The notes beneath the pieces were generated by a model that was given only the letters and a program-made list of their open reading frames with translations, made no database searches and was not told where the DNA came from. The position numbers were made by a program, and so were the translations under genes. From Vibrio maritimus (GTDB taxonomy: Bacteria; Pseudomonadota; Gammaproteobacteria; Enterobacterales; Vibrionaceae): DNA of 64,000 nucleotides. Shown one piece after another: positions 50,656 through 59,946 of the stretch (the stretch's first letter is position 1; each line of letters begins with the position of its first letter). The DNA lies in the NCBI GenBank assembly GCA_000755425.1, contig BBMT01000007.1, positions 124,001 through 188,000 of the forward strand. Reading direction: 5' to 3'.

Positions 50656-51174
50656 TTATTTTACAAGCTTAGAGACATAAGGCACATTTCTTAGCTTGTC
50701 ATTCCAGGGCAGACCGTAACCGACGAGTAAATCGTCGTTTTCCATCTCATAGGCATAAAGCTGCGGGAATGGAATATCAACTCTGCCCGGTTTGACAAAC
50801 AGCGTCGCGATAGACAGAGATTTCGGTTGATAATTAGCCGATAGGTACTCAACCAGGCGCTTCATTGTGCCGCCGGACTCAATAGCATCATCAATAACGA
50901 TGACATCTTTGCCTTCAATTTCGATATTCTGATGATAAACAATCTCAGATTGGTTGTTGCGATCACCCGGTGTATGAGGACATGAGATGGTATCCATACT
51001 CACTTCAATCGTCAGCTGTCTTACTAGATCAGCGGTGAACAAGATACCACCCGGTACCACAGAGATGACCACCACCTCTTTGAATTGTTGGTTGATAAGC
51101 TCAGCGACTTTCTTAGTGCCTGCTTGGATCTGCGCTTCACTCAGTACGAGCTCGCCTAAATGCCGATTACGCAT
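50656..51174 (-). CDS. Phosphoribosyltransferase, hypoxanthine type
   Basis: A type I phosphoribosyltransferase of 172 residues. The PRPP-binding loop is VIVIDDAIESGGTMKRLVEY and the PPi loop region is ISVVPGGILFTADL. The C-terminal segment YEMENDDLLVGYGLPWNDKL matches the hypoxanthine/guanine family (WVVGYGLD in Hpt). It salvages a purine base into a nucleotide. The start at 51174 has GGAG upstream; longer readings do not. Whether it is the main Hpt or a paralogue cannot be told here, so I give no symbol. Confidence 0.82.
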   Translation of the reverse strand: MRNRHLGELVLSEAQIQAGTKKVAELINQQFKEVVVISVVPGGILFTADLVRQLTIEVSMDTISCPHTPGDRNNQSEIVYHQNIEIEGKDVIVIDDAIESGGTMKRLVEYLSANYQPKSLSIATLFVKPGRVDIPFPQLYAYEMENDDLLVGYGLPWNDKLRNVPYVSKLVK

Positions 51175-51333
51175 AGTTTTTCTCCGTTGAGCCGCGATTC
51201 CCATAATGCGGCATGTCTAAATTCCTCCACATGCTAGCATTCGGTAAAGTGGCAGACGAGCAAGTTGTTACTCTCTTAGTGCAGAAATGATGATGACTTC
51301 TCAACTCTTAAATCTTTGGTCACGAGCGACACG

Positions 51334-52238
51334 CTAGCGCTCCCAAGAAGGCGGGCTTCCAATCTTGTCGATGAGGTAATCTATAAACAGACGCACTTTT
51401 GGCTCAGCGCATTTGCTTTAGGGTAAACAAGCCAAATGGAGGTGTTATCTTCTACTTCGTAATCAGGTAAAACTCTTACGAGCTTTCCAGCGTTTAACTC
51501 ATGAAACACGCTCCAGTAGGCGTTCATAGAGATACCTATTCCAGATGCTGTCGCAATTCGCATACTAGTACCATCGTCGCAAACAAGCCGTATCTTGCTA
51601 CTATCAGGAGGGAATATGGCGCTATTGTCCCTGTTGCTATGTAACTTTCTCGGTTTGGCATCTTTGAACATGATGATGTCATGATTGATAAGCGAGGTTG
51701 GCTCTCCGGGCATCCCCTTTCGAGAAAGATAGTCTGGCGATGCGCAGAGTATGCGGCGATCATCGGCAAGCTTGCGAGCGCGCAAGCCGCTGTCTTTGAT
51801 GGCACTATTCCTTAGTGCCAGATCGATACCATGCTCGATAATATTTAACTCTCTGTCACCAAGTTTGAGGTCAATAGTGATGTTAGGATTGCGGTCAAGA
51901 AACTCAGGCAAAATGGGAACGATATATAGCTGAGCAAATGTGCTCGAGACAGCAAAGCGAATGGTTCCTGAAGCATCATCTGGATCCTTACCGATCACAT
52001 TCAAGGCCGCATCGTGTTGCTTTAATATCTCTCTGGCGTACGGAAGAAACTGCTCGCCTTGGGTGGAAAGTGTGATTTTTCGGGTAGAGCGGTGGAATAA
52101 GTCAGCGCCTATCTGGTTTTCTAATTTAGATAAGCGAGAGCTTGCAATCGCGGGGGCGAGCCCCAGCGATTTTCCCGCTGCGCTGATGTTGAGCACTTCC
52201 GCGACCCTGATAAACAGTCGCAGGCTCTCTGTTTCCAT
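51334..52238 (-). CDS. LysR-family transcriptional regulator, frameshifted at the C-terminus
   Basis: A LysR protein of about 301 residues with SLRLFIRVAEVLNISAAGKS and LGLAPAIASSRLSKLENQIG as DNA-binding segment. The effector domain is typical of the AaeR/DsdC-like group (GIDLALRNSAIKDSGLRARK). Near 51415 one C is missing from a CCC run. Restored, the end reads LSPKVRLFIDYLIDKIG and stops at 51334. It is divergent from an enoyl-CoA hydratase-like gene, which it may regulate. Confidence 0.85.
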
Positions 52239-52446
52239 AGACCCCGTTTCCTAAGTATTTGAACGCAATGACCTCTCGGTTTAGAAGCAAAGTATAGTCC
52301 AACAATTACCCGAAAATACCGAATTCTAAATCGTGATATGGCGTCTAATCCTTTTGGGTAGTCCTTCCTATGCTTTGGTTGTTTCCGACACAAACCAATT
52401 TCCCGGTTTGATTAAATCGGTTGGAACAGAAATAGAGGGATAGACC

Positions 52447-53301
52447 ATGGAATACAAAAACTTCACGACATTTTCCGTCGAAATCGACAATGGCATTGCT
52501 TGGGTGACGATTGATTACCCGCCAGTGAATGTGCAAGGGCAGGAGATGCTAGCAGATCTGAGCAGCCTTGCCCTCCGTCTAGAACGCGATAGAGAGGTAA
52601 AAGTCGTAGTGTTTCAGTCGGCGAATCCAGACATTTGGGTGTGCCACTACGACACCAATTTACTTCGAGATATGTCAATGGATGTGGTTCCACGAGATGA
52701 AGTTAAGTTGCTGGATTTGCAGGCAGTATTGGAACGAATCAGTAAACTTCCTCAAGCAACAATTGCTAAGATCGAGGGGTTTGCTCGTGGGGGTGGTCAT
52801 GAGTTCGCATTGGCGTGTGATATGAGATTTGCTGCTCGGGGTAAGTACAAGTTTATGCAAATGGAAGTCGCAATGGGGATCTTGCCATGTGGAGGCGGTG
52901 CTTCACGGATGGCTCGCCAAGTGGGCTTGGGACGTGCGCTAGAAATAATTTTGAGTGCTCGTGATTTCGATGCCGATGAGGCAGAAGCATACGGTACCAT
53001 TAACAAAGCCTTAGAGCCGGACGAGATTGGCGAGTACGTAGAAAATCTCGCACGCCGTATTGCTCAGTTCCCTGCTGAATCTATTAATGCTTGTAAACAG
53101 ACCGTCTATGAGTCAATTGATAGGCCAATTGATGATGCTCTCAAAGCTGAGGCTTACTGGCTATACCAAGCGACGAGTAAAACGGCGGCTATAAAGCGTT
53201 TTACCTGGGCAGACGAGCAAAAGGCACAGTTCGATCTCGAGAATCAAAAGAACTGGGAGAAACTGGTCATCGATATCCAAGACATTAAAAATGATGACTG
53301 A
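52447..53301 (+). CDS. Enoyl-CoA hydratase/isomerase family protein
   Basis: A 284-residue crotonase-fold protein. The oxyanion-hole segment is ATIAKIEGFARGGGHEFALA and a second turn is MGILPCGGGASRMARQVG. The two catalytic glutamates expected in true hydratases are not both evident: the second loop shows Pro-Cys-Gly-Gly-Gly instead. So the reaction may be isomerase-like or different. C-terminal residues ADEQKAQFDLENQKNWEKL are charged and helical. AGAGGGA is six bases before the ATG. It is alone and divergent from LysR, suggesting regulated but unknown acyl-CoA chemistry. Confidence 0.8.
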   Translation: MEYKNFTTFSVEIDNGIAWVTIDYPPVNVQGQEMLADLSSLALRLERDREVKVVVFQSANPDIWVCHYDTNLLRDMSMDVVPRDEVKLLDLQAVLERISKLPQATIAKIEGFARGGGHEFALACDMRFAARGKYKFMQMEVAMGILPCGGGASRMARQVGLGRALEIILSARDFDADEAEAYGTINKALEPDEIGEYVENLARRIAQFPAESINACKQTVYESIDRPIDDALKAEAYWLYQATSKTAAIKRFTWADEQKAQFDLENQKNWEKLVIDIQDIKNDD

Positions 53302-53435
53302 AGTTTGAAAGGCAGAAATGTTGGGAAGGCAGCCCATTGTGCTGTCTTTTCTTATTGTTGTCCCATCCCTTATAAAACTGTGATACTTTTCGCCTTCGAC
53401 ACGGACTCATTGAATCGTTTTAGGTATCAATACAT

Positions 53436-53908
53436 ATGGAAAAGATCTACTTTGCTGGTGGCTGTTTATGGGGTGTACAAGAATTCATGCGCCACTTACC
53501 CGGTGTGGTAAAACCCAGGCTGGCAGAGCCAATGGCACAACTGATACCACAGCAAGCGACTACGACGGCTATGCTGAGTGTGTACTCACTGAGTTTGACC
53601 CAAATAAAGTGACCGTCGAGCAGTTGATGGAGTTCTTTTTTGAAATCATCGACCCGTACAGCCTCAACAAGCAAGGTGAGGACGTGGGGCTCAAATACCG
53701 CACTGGAGTTTACAGTGTGAATCCCACGCATCTTGAGTGTGTTCGACAGTATATCGCTGCGCGTCCTGACTCAGATAAAATCGCGGTTGAAGTACTGCCG
53801 CTTAGCAATTACGTAAAGAGCGATGAAGAGCATCAAGATAGATTGACGCTTCATCCGAATGATTATTGCCACATTCCTAAAAATATACTGCATAAGTACA
53901 AGGGCTGA
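53436..53908 (+). CDS. Peptide methionine sulfoxide reductase MsrA-like, atypical motif, frameshifted
   Basis: A short MsrA-type protein of about 157 residues. The catalytic cysteine motif reads AGGCLWGVQEF, where the usual motif is GCFWG; the Phe is replaced by Leu. The rest of the fold is present: DYDGYAECVLTEFDPNKV, KYRTGVYSVNP and a C-terminal NDYCHIPKNILHKYKG. One A is missing near 53510 (VVKTQAG restored). The Cys near the C-terminus could act as a resolving residue. The usual YAGG-type segment is also altered. It may be a paralogue with different partners. Confidence 0.8.
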
Positions 53909-53920
53909 GGGCTCTGCTTT

Positions 53921-54787
53921 CTAATTGCCGTACCGGCGAGAGAGTTTTACGTAGACATATAGTGACAGCAATATCAACGCACCACCTATCGTATCTGTGA
54001 TGCTTAAATGACTACCAAAAAGCGCGACACTCATTAGCAAAGTCCAGATAGGCTCTAAGATCATGATGAGCGAGGCTGTGGCAATCGATGTTGTGCCTTG
54101 CCCAATCGTTTGGGTTAAGTATCTCATGGTCGTGGCCAATAGTGTGGCGAGTGCGAAATAGAGCCAACCAGAAGTCGAGACCTCGATACTGGGTGCCCCA
54201 TCAATAACGTACAGAATCCCTCCACTGATAGCGACAACAAACATCTGAATACAGATTGAAGGCAGTGCTGATAGCTGAGCGCTTACTCGTTTGTTTAGTA
54301 CGAAGTGTGCAGAAAGCAGGCACGAAGAAAGAAAAAAGTACCCCAAGCTTGGATCGAAGTGCCAGCCATTTTTGAGTGTTAGCAGCATCATTCCGAGCGT
54401 AGCTAGCGGTAGAGAGACCCAAAATGCAGAGCTAGGCTTTTGCCTTAGGAGCAGCCATTGAGTTAATGGCGCAATGATCATAGCAAGGCTCATGATTAAC
54501 GCGCCCTCAGCAAGGCTATTGGTAGTGCTGACCGCATGAACCCACACATTGATAGAAGCTGCGAGCAGTGCGCCGACAAAGATAAGATTCTTAAAAATCG
54601 ACCAAGAAAAATGTTTCAGTTCTTGGAAGCAAAACGGCAGAAGAAGAGCTGCAGCGATAAAAAATCGCCCAGCCACGAACATTGAATTGGGCATTTCATA
54701 TAACACATACTTTGACGTTACCCACCCGCTAGCCGCGCATAATGTGGCAGCAAAAAGCAGTAGTTCTCCTCTTCTGGATACGTTCAT
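53921..54787 (-). CDS. EamA-family (DMT) transporter
   Basis: A 288-residue inner-membrane protein with ten hydrophobic helices in two EamA repeats. The first runs from LLLFAATLCAASGWVTSKYV to FWVSLPLATLGMMLLTL and the second from GYFFLSSCLLSAHFVLN to GGALILLSLYVYVKL. The TASLIMILEPIWTLLMSV segment is typical of the second repeat. It exports or imports a small metabolite that cannot be named. Its ATG shares one base with the stop of the upstream dehydrogenase (TAATG), so the two are co-translated. Confidence 0.85.
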   Translation of the reverse strand: MNVSRRGELLLFAATLCAASGWVTSKYVLYEMPNSMFVAGRFFIAAALLLPFCFQELKHFSWSIFKNLIFVGALLAASINVWVHAVSTTNSLAEGALIMSLAMIIAPLTQWLLLRQKPSSAFWVSLPLATLGMMLLTLKNGWHFDPSLGYFFLSSCLLSAHFVLNKRVSAQLSALPSICIQMFVVAISGGILYVIDGAPSIEVSTSGWLYFALATLLATTMRYLTQTIGQGTTSIATASLIMILEPIWTLLMSVALFGSHLSITDTIGGALILLSLYVYVKLSRRYGN

Positions 54788-55789
54788 TAACAGGATGTCC
54801 TGTCCTGGCCTGAAACATCGACCACAATCTTGCCAACCGTTCTCTGACTTCTGATTTCCATTAGCGCACTCGCTGCTTCCTCAAGCGGTAGAGTAGCGAT
54901 CTTTGGTGGAGTAATGTCACCTTGTTCAAGGAGTTTATTGAAAGATTCACCTGCACGTCGGATAGAGTCTCGACCAGCGCTTCCATGGTTGTAACCGGCA
55001 CCAAGACTGAGCTGGTGAACTGTAATCCCTCTTGCTTTTGCTTGGAGATATCGATTGAGATCCGCCGTCTCGACAAGCTCAACCATTTCACCGTCGAATT
55101 TCAATGAGTTGGCACAGTAAAGCTCAGATTGAGCGCCTACGCAGTCAAGGGCAATATCGACCCCTTGATTTGCTGTTATTGCCATCACTTCAGCGACCAC
55201 GTCCTGATTTTGATAATCAATAATGTGAGTCGCGCCAAGCTGCTTTACATAATCGGCATTTTTCTCAGAACATGTCGCTATGATTGTTTTTACGCCAAAG
55301 TACCTCGCCAGTTGAATCGCGAAGCCTCCTACACCGCCTGAACCTCCAGCAATGAGCAGAGAGCGTTTGGTTTGAACTCGAAGTTTGTCCACCAATGCTC
55401 TCCATGCCGTCCAGCCAGCACATGGGTAGAAGCTGCGAAGTCGTGGCTGATATTGGGTAGTCGAGTTAAGGTGCGGTGATCTTGCAGACAATATTCGGCG
55501 AGGCCACCGTTGGGGTCGAACATATTGCCGTGAAATAAAACCTTGTCGCCTACTTGCCAAGCGTATTCGGTGCCGAGATATCTACGATCTCGCCTACAAC
55601 ATCCAACCCAACAACAAAATGACTGTCCATGTTTTCAACCAGATGTTGCCAATTAGGGATCTTGGTATCGACAGGGTTGAGCCCACACGTAATGACCTTG
55701 ATTAAGGCCTGATTGTCGGACGTGGTAGGCAAAGGAATTTCACTTAGCTGGAATTGATCGCTAGTAGGTTGGTAGGTAATGGCTTTCAT
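54787..55789 (-). CDS. Medium-chain dehydrogenase, quinone-oxidoreductase type, frameshifted
   Basis: A product of about 334 residues with an N-terminal GroES-like domain (LIKVITCGLNPVDTKI, FVVGLDVVGEIVDI). The Rossmann motif is SLLIAGGSGGVGGFAIQLAR, and QLGATHIIDYQNQDV follows. The zinc cysteines are absent, so it is a quinone-oxidoreductase-like NADPH enzyme rather than a zinc alcohol dehydrogenase. At least two indels lie near 55430-55500 and 55550. The start is the ATG at 55789. It is coupled by a one-base overlap to the EamA gene, which may move its product or substrate. Confidence 0.82.
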
Positions 55790-55802
55790 TGACGAGACTC
55801 CG

Positions 55803-55837
55803 AAAAAAGAGCTTTCCACTCGAGGTACGGAAAGCTC
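55803..55837 (-). terminator. Terminator after dgoK
   Basis: GAGCTTTCC (55809-55817) pairs with GGAAAGCTC (55829-55837). On the minus strand six T's follow (55808-55803). Confidence 0.85.
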
Positions 55838-55861
55838 ATGGTTAGTCACAATTGGGGCTGA

Positions 55862-56842
55862 CTAAATAATGTTTGCTTTTGCAGCGACAAACATGGAACC
55901 GACAGCAGATAAGTCTTGAATATCAGTACATTGGTTAACAGGATTGTCAGGAAATTGCTGTTGAAGCAGATAAGCTGTGGCTTCACAAAGTAAACCCGAG
56001 CCTCCAATGTAAACCGGCGTTTCTGAAGTAAAGCCAAGCTGTGGAGCAGACGTTAGGGCTTTAATATCAGAATGAAGAATGACACCGACTAGGAAGCTTG
56101 CCAGTTTTTCATGACTGCGGCCTTCAAACTGCTCTTGAAGTCTTATCAAAAACAAAGCGTGCCCCATGCCAAATTGCTCAGCTGCATTGTAGCCTTCCAA
56201 CAATGCTTCATTGCAAAGCGTTTCTGAGAAACGGTTCTCCAGCGAACTGGTTAGGATCGTGTTATTGGTGATGATGGCATTGAGCTCACCTGCTAACGTA
56301 GTACAGCAGCCTTTAATCGTCTTGTTTGAATCTATTGCGACGAATTTAGAGTGTGAGCCGGGCAGTGCAATAATCGCATCTTTATCAATGTTAAATTGCT
56401 CTGCAATCGCCAGTGCCTCTACTTCCTCACCACGCATAATATCCAGACCCATAACAGAGGTTATGTTTTCGGTATTAAGGTTTTTTACACCGGGAATAAA
56501 ATGAATCGGTAGTGGCGATATTGAGTCATTCACAATGGATGTCACGTTGTTAGCAAAATCATCCAATGAGGCCGGAGCGACGAGATGCGGCACTTCATGT
56601 AAGCCTAGGTTTGAGGTAATCATTCCCGCCGCTAAAATGGCTTGAATGTCAGAATCTTGAAGCGAATGCTTGCTTTTCAGCTCCTCAATGGCTGTCGATA
56701 TAGTGTTGACCAACTTAAGGTTATTGCCATCGATACTGGTATCGCGAACGCCGACATTCGCCTTTACCTGATCAATACGGTTTTTCCCTTCAAACAGTGC
56801 TACGCGGGTGTTGGTCGTGCCTGTATCTATTGTAATAATCAA
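55862..56842 (-). CDS. dgoK: 2-dehydro-3-deoxygalactonokinase
   Basis: DgoK phosphorylates 2-keto-3-deoxygalactonate on O6. The 326-residue ASKHA-fold kinase has IITIDTGTTNTRVALFEG at the N-terminal phosphate loop. It also has LAAGMITSNLG, the domain II phrase DAIIALPGSHSKFVAID and a C-terminal GGSGLLCEATAYLLQQQF. I prefer the TTG at 56840-56842, eight bases after GAGGG, because the longer GTG reading would begin inside a terminator hairpin. It is the last gene of the leftward unit and is followed by its own terminator. Confidence 0.85.
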   Translation of the reverse strand: MIITIDTGTTNTRVALFEGKNRIDQVKANVGVRDTSIDGNNLKLVNTISTAIEELKSKHSLQDSDIQAILAAGMITSNLGLHEVPHLVAPASLDDFANNVTSIVNDSISPLPIHFIPGVKNLNTENITSVMGLDIMRGEEVEALAIAEQFNIDKDAIIALPGSHSKFVAIDSNKTIKGCCTTLAGELNAIITNNTILTSSLENRFSETLCNEALLEGYNAAEQFGMGHALFLIRLQEQFEGRSHEKLASFLVGVILHSDIKALTSAPQLGFTSETPVYIGGSGLLCEATAYLLQQQFPDNPVNQCTDIQDLSAVGSMFVAAKANII

Positions 56843-56861
56843 TGGAATTGCCCTCGTAAAA

Positions 56862-56883
56862 AGGCTCACCTTTCGATGAGCCT
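56862..56883 (-). terminator. Hairpin between the rraA-like gene and dgoK
   Basis: AGGCTCA (56862-56868) pairs with TGAGCCT (56877-56883). On the minus strand T's follow directly, and dgoK begins 20 bases on. It should reduce dgoK expression relative to the genes before it. Confidence 0.7.
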
Positions 56884-56892
56884 ATGGGAGAA

Positions 56893-57579
56893 TTAGATGC
56901 GGCCGAATTTAGAAAGTAGCTCTTCAACAGTCGCGCCATTTAGGATTTCTTCGCGAACTTTTTTCTCGTTCTCAGCAAGCTGTTTCGCTGCTGGGTAAAC
57001 TTCTTCAACGAACTCGTAAGGTACAACGGTTACACCTAGTTCATCTGCTACTACAAGGTCGCCTGGTTTTACAATTTGGCCACCACAAACCACAGGAACA
57101 TTGATTTCAATAGGCTCTGTACGGCCTGTTTCTGCTGAGTGTGCAGCACGAGGAGACACTGAGCGTGACGCCACTGGGAAGTCGAGAACTTTTGATTCGT
57201 CAGTATCACGAACAGAACCATCAACAACGGCACCTGCTACGCCAGCTGCGCGTGCTAGGCCAGACATCAAACCGCCCCAGATAGACGTGTTTGGTGTGCC
57301 GTTTGCATCAATAACAACAACATCACCCGGCTTAGCAATATCGAAAATTGGTAGGCAGTCAACAATGTCGCCTGGCTTAAGTTTTACCGTCAATGCAGTG
57401 CCGATAAATGGCTTATTGACTGAACGGAATTTGATTTCGTGATCCATCACGCCATCGCGCTTAAAAGCATCACTGAATACTGCACTCACGCTCAGTGTAT
57501 CGGTCATTGCAGCGCATTTTGCGATTAGCTCTTCATTGATATTTGGACGAGGGTTGATGATTTTTTTTGCGTATTCCAT
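56893..57579 (-). CDS. RraA-like family protein (possible HMG/CHA-type aldolase)
   Basis: A 228-residue protein of the RraA/class II pyruvate aldolase superfamily. Motifs include MTDTLSVSAVFSD, the central GDVVVIDANGTPNTSIWGGL (active-site GG), GAVVDGSVRDTDESKVLDFP (Arg-Asp pair that binds oxyacid and metal) and GDLVVADELGVTVVP. Relatives cleave 4-hydroxy-4-methyl-2-oxoglutarate or decarboxylate oxaloacetate, and several occur in sugar-acid operons with no known role. It starts two bases after the dgoA stop, so it belongs to this operon. Its actual reaction is unknown. Confidence 0.82.
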   Translation of the reverse strand: MEYAKKIINPRPNINEELIAKCAAMTDTLSVSAVFSDAFKRDGVMDHEIKFRSVNKPFIGTALTVKLKPGDIVDCLPIFDIAKPGDVVVIDANGTPNTSIWGGLMSGLARAAGVAGAVVDGSVRDTDESKVLDFPVASRSVSPRAAHSAETGRTEPIEINVPVVCGGQIVKPGDLVVADELGVTVVPYEFVEEVYPAAKQLAENEKKVREEILNGATVEELLSKFGRI

Positions 57580-57581
57580 GA

Positions 57582-58234
57582 TTACTTCCTAATTGATTCA
57601 ACAGCTTGCGTAAATTGGCAAGCGTTTTGGTAAATGATGTCGAACTCGTTGTTGTCGACTAATGCGTTGTTGACCAGGTTGGAGCCAATGCCAAATCCAA
57701 CAGCACCTGCTTTGGCAAAGTCAGGAATGTTGTCTGCATTTACTCCACCGACGGCGATAAATTTCAGGTCTGAAAGAGGCGCGCTTAACGCACCTAAATA
57801 ACTTGGCCCAAGTAGCCCACCTGGAAACAGCTTGATAAAGTCAGCACCAGCGGCATCAGCTTGTACCGCTTCTGTTGGCGTCATAACTCCAGGCAGCGAA
57901 ACCATCTCCAACTCACGAGTTTTCTTGATGACTTCAGGGTTAAAATCTGGGGAGACAATGAATTGTCCGCCAAGATCACTCACTGCTTTGACCTGTTCGA
58001 CCGTAGTGACTGTGCCTGCGCCAAAAATTAGTTGGTCAGCAAACTCAGTCGAGAGTATGTCTAGCGCGGCTAGTGTATTGCTTCGCCATTTTTACGATCA
58101 AACGTCACTTCAACCAGGCGGATTCCACCTTTGATAAGAGCCTGCATCGTTGGGCGAACATTGTCCGGAGATATGCCACGAACAATGGCAAATACCTTGT
58201 GCTCCTCGATTGCATCAATGGTTTCGTTTCTCAT
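57582..58234 (-). CDS. dgoA: 2-dehydro-3-deoxy-6-phosphogalactonate (KDPG-type) aldolase, frameshifted
   Basis: DgoA cleaves the product of DgoK to pyruvate and glyceraldehyde 3-phosphate. The roughly 217-residue TIM barrel has FAIVRGISPDNVRPTMQAL, the proton-shuttling Glu in IRLVEVTFD, FGAGTVTTVEQVKAV, the Schiff-base Lys in GADFIKLFPGGLLG and FIAVGGVNADNI. One indel near 58080 (EAIHTLAALDIL) splits it. It is two to three bases from both neighbours, so it is co-transcribed with the dehydrogenase and the rraA-like gene. Confidence 0.9.
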
Positions 58235-58236
58235 AA

Positions 58237-59250
58237 CTACTGTTCCGAAATAGGCGTTTTAACTCGAGCGACAGGATCAAGAGGCTCACCGCCAAGCAAT
58301 ACGGCTTTGGCGTTTTCTGCGGCAATACGGCGGCATTCTTGGAACGCTTCTTGTGACACGTAAGCAACATGAGGGGTGACAATGCAGTTATCTAAACCAA
58401 ATATTGGGTTGTCATTTGGGTTCCAATTGTCGAGTTTGGCTGGCTCTTCTTCTGGGTCATCCAGACCTGCAGACGCAATCCAACCTTCTACCAGCGCTTT
58501 ATAAAGCGCGTTGTTGTCGACCACTTTGCCACGAGCTCCATTGACGAGTACGGCGTTTGGTTTCATTTGGCGCAGGCGATCTTCATTGATTAGTCGATCG
58601 GTTTCTGGCGTATGCGGACACATAACGTTAACCACATCTGAAGTTTCAATAAGTGTATCCAAATCTACCTTTTCGACACCGAAGGTATTCATGTAAGAGC
58701 CGGATACATATGGGTCGAAAGAGACGACTTTGAAGCCTAGCGCGGTCATTTTCTTGGCAATGTTTTGAGCAATTCTGCCGAAGCCAATCAGACCCCAAAC
58801 AGAAGAGCGGAAGCGCTTAGGAACTAAGCCATCCATATCCCAGTGCCAGTTTCCTTCGTGTGTAAATTTGTTGTATGCCGGAATTCTTCTGAAAAGCGTG
58901 AGACCGAGAGAGATAGAGTGATCGGCCACTTCATCAATGCAGTAGTCCGGTACGTTAGACACTTTGATGCCATGGTCGTAGCACGCTTCTACGTCGAGAA
59001 TGTCGACACCAATACCGTAGCGACAGATGATCTTACAGTTGTCCAACTGCTCAATTGTCGTTCTTGGGATCTTTGCGTACTGCTGCAAGATCGCATCCGC
59101 ATCTTTGGCAAGCTCACCTAAACCAATGCCAGTCTTGCATTTTAGGCCTATTACCTCTGCACCAATTGGCTCCAAGACGCTGCGCTCAATATCTAAGTCT
59201 GGGTAGTCATAGTCTGATACGTAGACTTTGAATTTGGTCTCACCGGTCAT
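58237..59250 (-). CDS. D-isomer-specific 2-hydroxyacid dehydrogenase
   Basis: A 337-residue NAD-dependent enzyme with the CtBP/SerA-like layout. Substrate-domain CRYGIGVDILDVEACYDHGI and NVPDYCIDEVADHSISLGL come first, then the NAD motif GLIGFGRIAQNIAKKM. The catalytic Arg is in LVNGARGKVVDN, the Glu in GLDDPEEEP and the His in NCIVTPHVAYVSQEA. Such enzymes in hexonate operons oxidise or reduce the acid at C2 or C5. It is the first gene of the leftward dgo unit, divergent from the TRAP genes, and has AGAGGT upstream. Confidence 0.88.
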   Translation of the reverse strand: MTGETKFKVYVSDYDYPDLDIERSVLEPIGAEVIGLKCKTGIGLGELAKDADAILQQYAKIPRTTIEQLDNCKIICRYGIGVDILDVEACYDHGIKVSNVPDYCIDEVADHSISLGLTLFRRIPAYNKFTHEGNWHWDMDGLVPKRFRSSVWGLIGFGRIAQNIAKKMTALGFKVVSFDPYVSGSYMNTFGVEKVDLDTLIETSDVVNVMCPHTPETDRLINEDRLRQMKPNAVLVNGARGKVVDNNALYKALVEGWIASAGLDDPEEEPAKLDNWNPNDNPIFGLDNCIVTPHVAYVSQEAFQECRRIAAENAKAVLLGGEPLDPVARVKTPISEQ

Positions 59251-59290
59251 TTCACATTACCTCTTGTCTGTAATACTTAATATCTGAGAT

Positions 59291-59302
59291 CTAACATATC
59301 AG
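59291..59302. promoter_or_regulatory. Candidate operator, site 1 of the hexonate cluster
   Basis: CTAACATATCAG is the reverse complement of CTGATATGTTAG. The 11-mer TGATATGTTAG recurs at 61379-61389 before dctP, so it is likely a shared regulator site. Confidence 0.55.
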
Positions 59303-59422
59303 TCGTTTTTTGAGATCGAAATTCCTTTGTTGGGAAACTGTGATCAAACCCAAGAAACCCAATATTTGCCCTGCTTATCTCGGATTTGAGGTGTTTTTAT
59401 TCAGTTTTGGCGTGTATGTTAT

Positions 59423-59434
59423 CTGATATATCAG
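59423..59434. promoter_or_regulatory. Candidate operator, site 2 of the hexonate cluster
   Basis: CTGATATATCAG is a perfect 12-base palindrome, differing little from sites 1 and 3. It stands 32 bases upstream of dctQ. Confidence 0.6.
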
Positions 59435-59465
59435 TTCTTATGAGTTAATTGGTGAGTGCAGTACG

Positions 59466-59945
59466 ATGAAATGGCTAAATGAAAACTTAGAAGGTGCCGT
59501 TGGGGCATTGCTTCTAGCAGCAATTGTAATACTGATTACGATACAGGTAATAATGAGATATGTATTTCAGAACGCCTTGTCCTGGTCGGAGGAATTAACA
59601 TTATGGACATTCATATGGTTTATATGGGTAGGGATTGCATATGCGTTTAAAGAGAGGAAACACGTTAAAGTCACGTTTTTTCAAGACCTTCTCCCAGAGA
59701 AAATGAAAAAATACTTAGAAGTAATCATTGATATAGCAATTGTCGCTTTCTTATTAACAATGACATATCAATCTTATAAATTGATTACTCTTCCTTACGT
59801 ATTGTCTCAAAAATCAGTTGTACTCAACCTTCCGATAGCAATTATGTATGCATCGGCTCCTGTTGGTTCACTATTATCTGTATTTAGAATTGTTCAGTTC
59901 TATGTTGTAAATAGAACAAAAGTCTCTTCACCAGTAGAGGTATAA
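59466..59945 (+). CDS. dctQ: TRAP transporter small permease (DctQ family), second system
   Basis: A 159-residue four-helix subunit with ALLLAAIVILITIQVIMRYV, the conserved ALSWSEELTLWTFIWFIWVG, VIIDIAIVAFLLTMTYQS and LPIAIMYASAPVGSLLSVF. It ends one base before the dctM start. It is intact and is divergent from the dehydrogenase gene across a control region with two palindromic sites. Confidence 0.92.
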   Translation: MKWLNENLEGAVGALLLAAIVILITIQVIMRYVFQNALSWSEELTLWTFIWFIWVGIAYAFKERKHVKVTFFQDLLPEKMKKYLEVIIDIAIVAFLLTMTYQSYKLITLPYVLSQKSVVLNLPIAIMYASAPVGSLLSVFRIVQFYVVNRTKVSSPVEV

Positions 59946-59946
59946 A

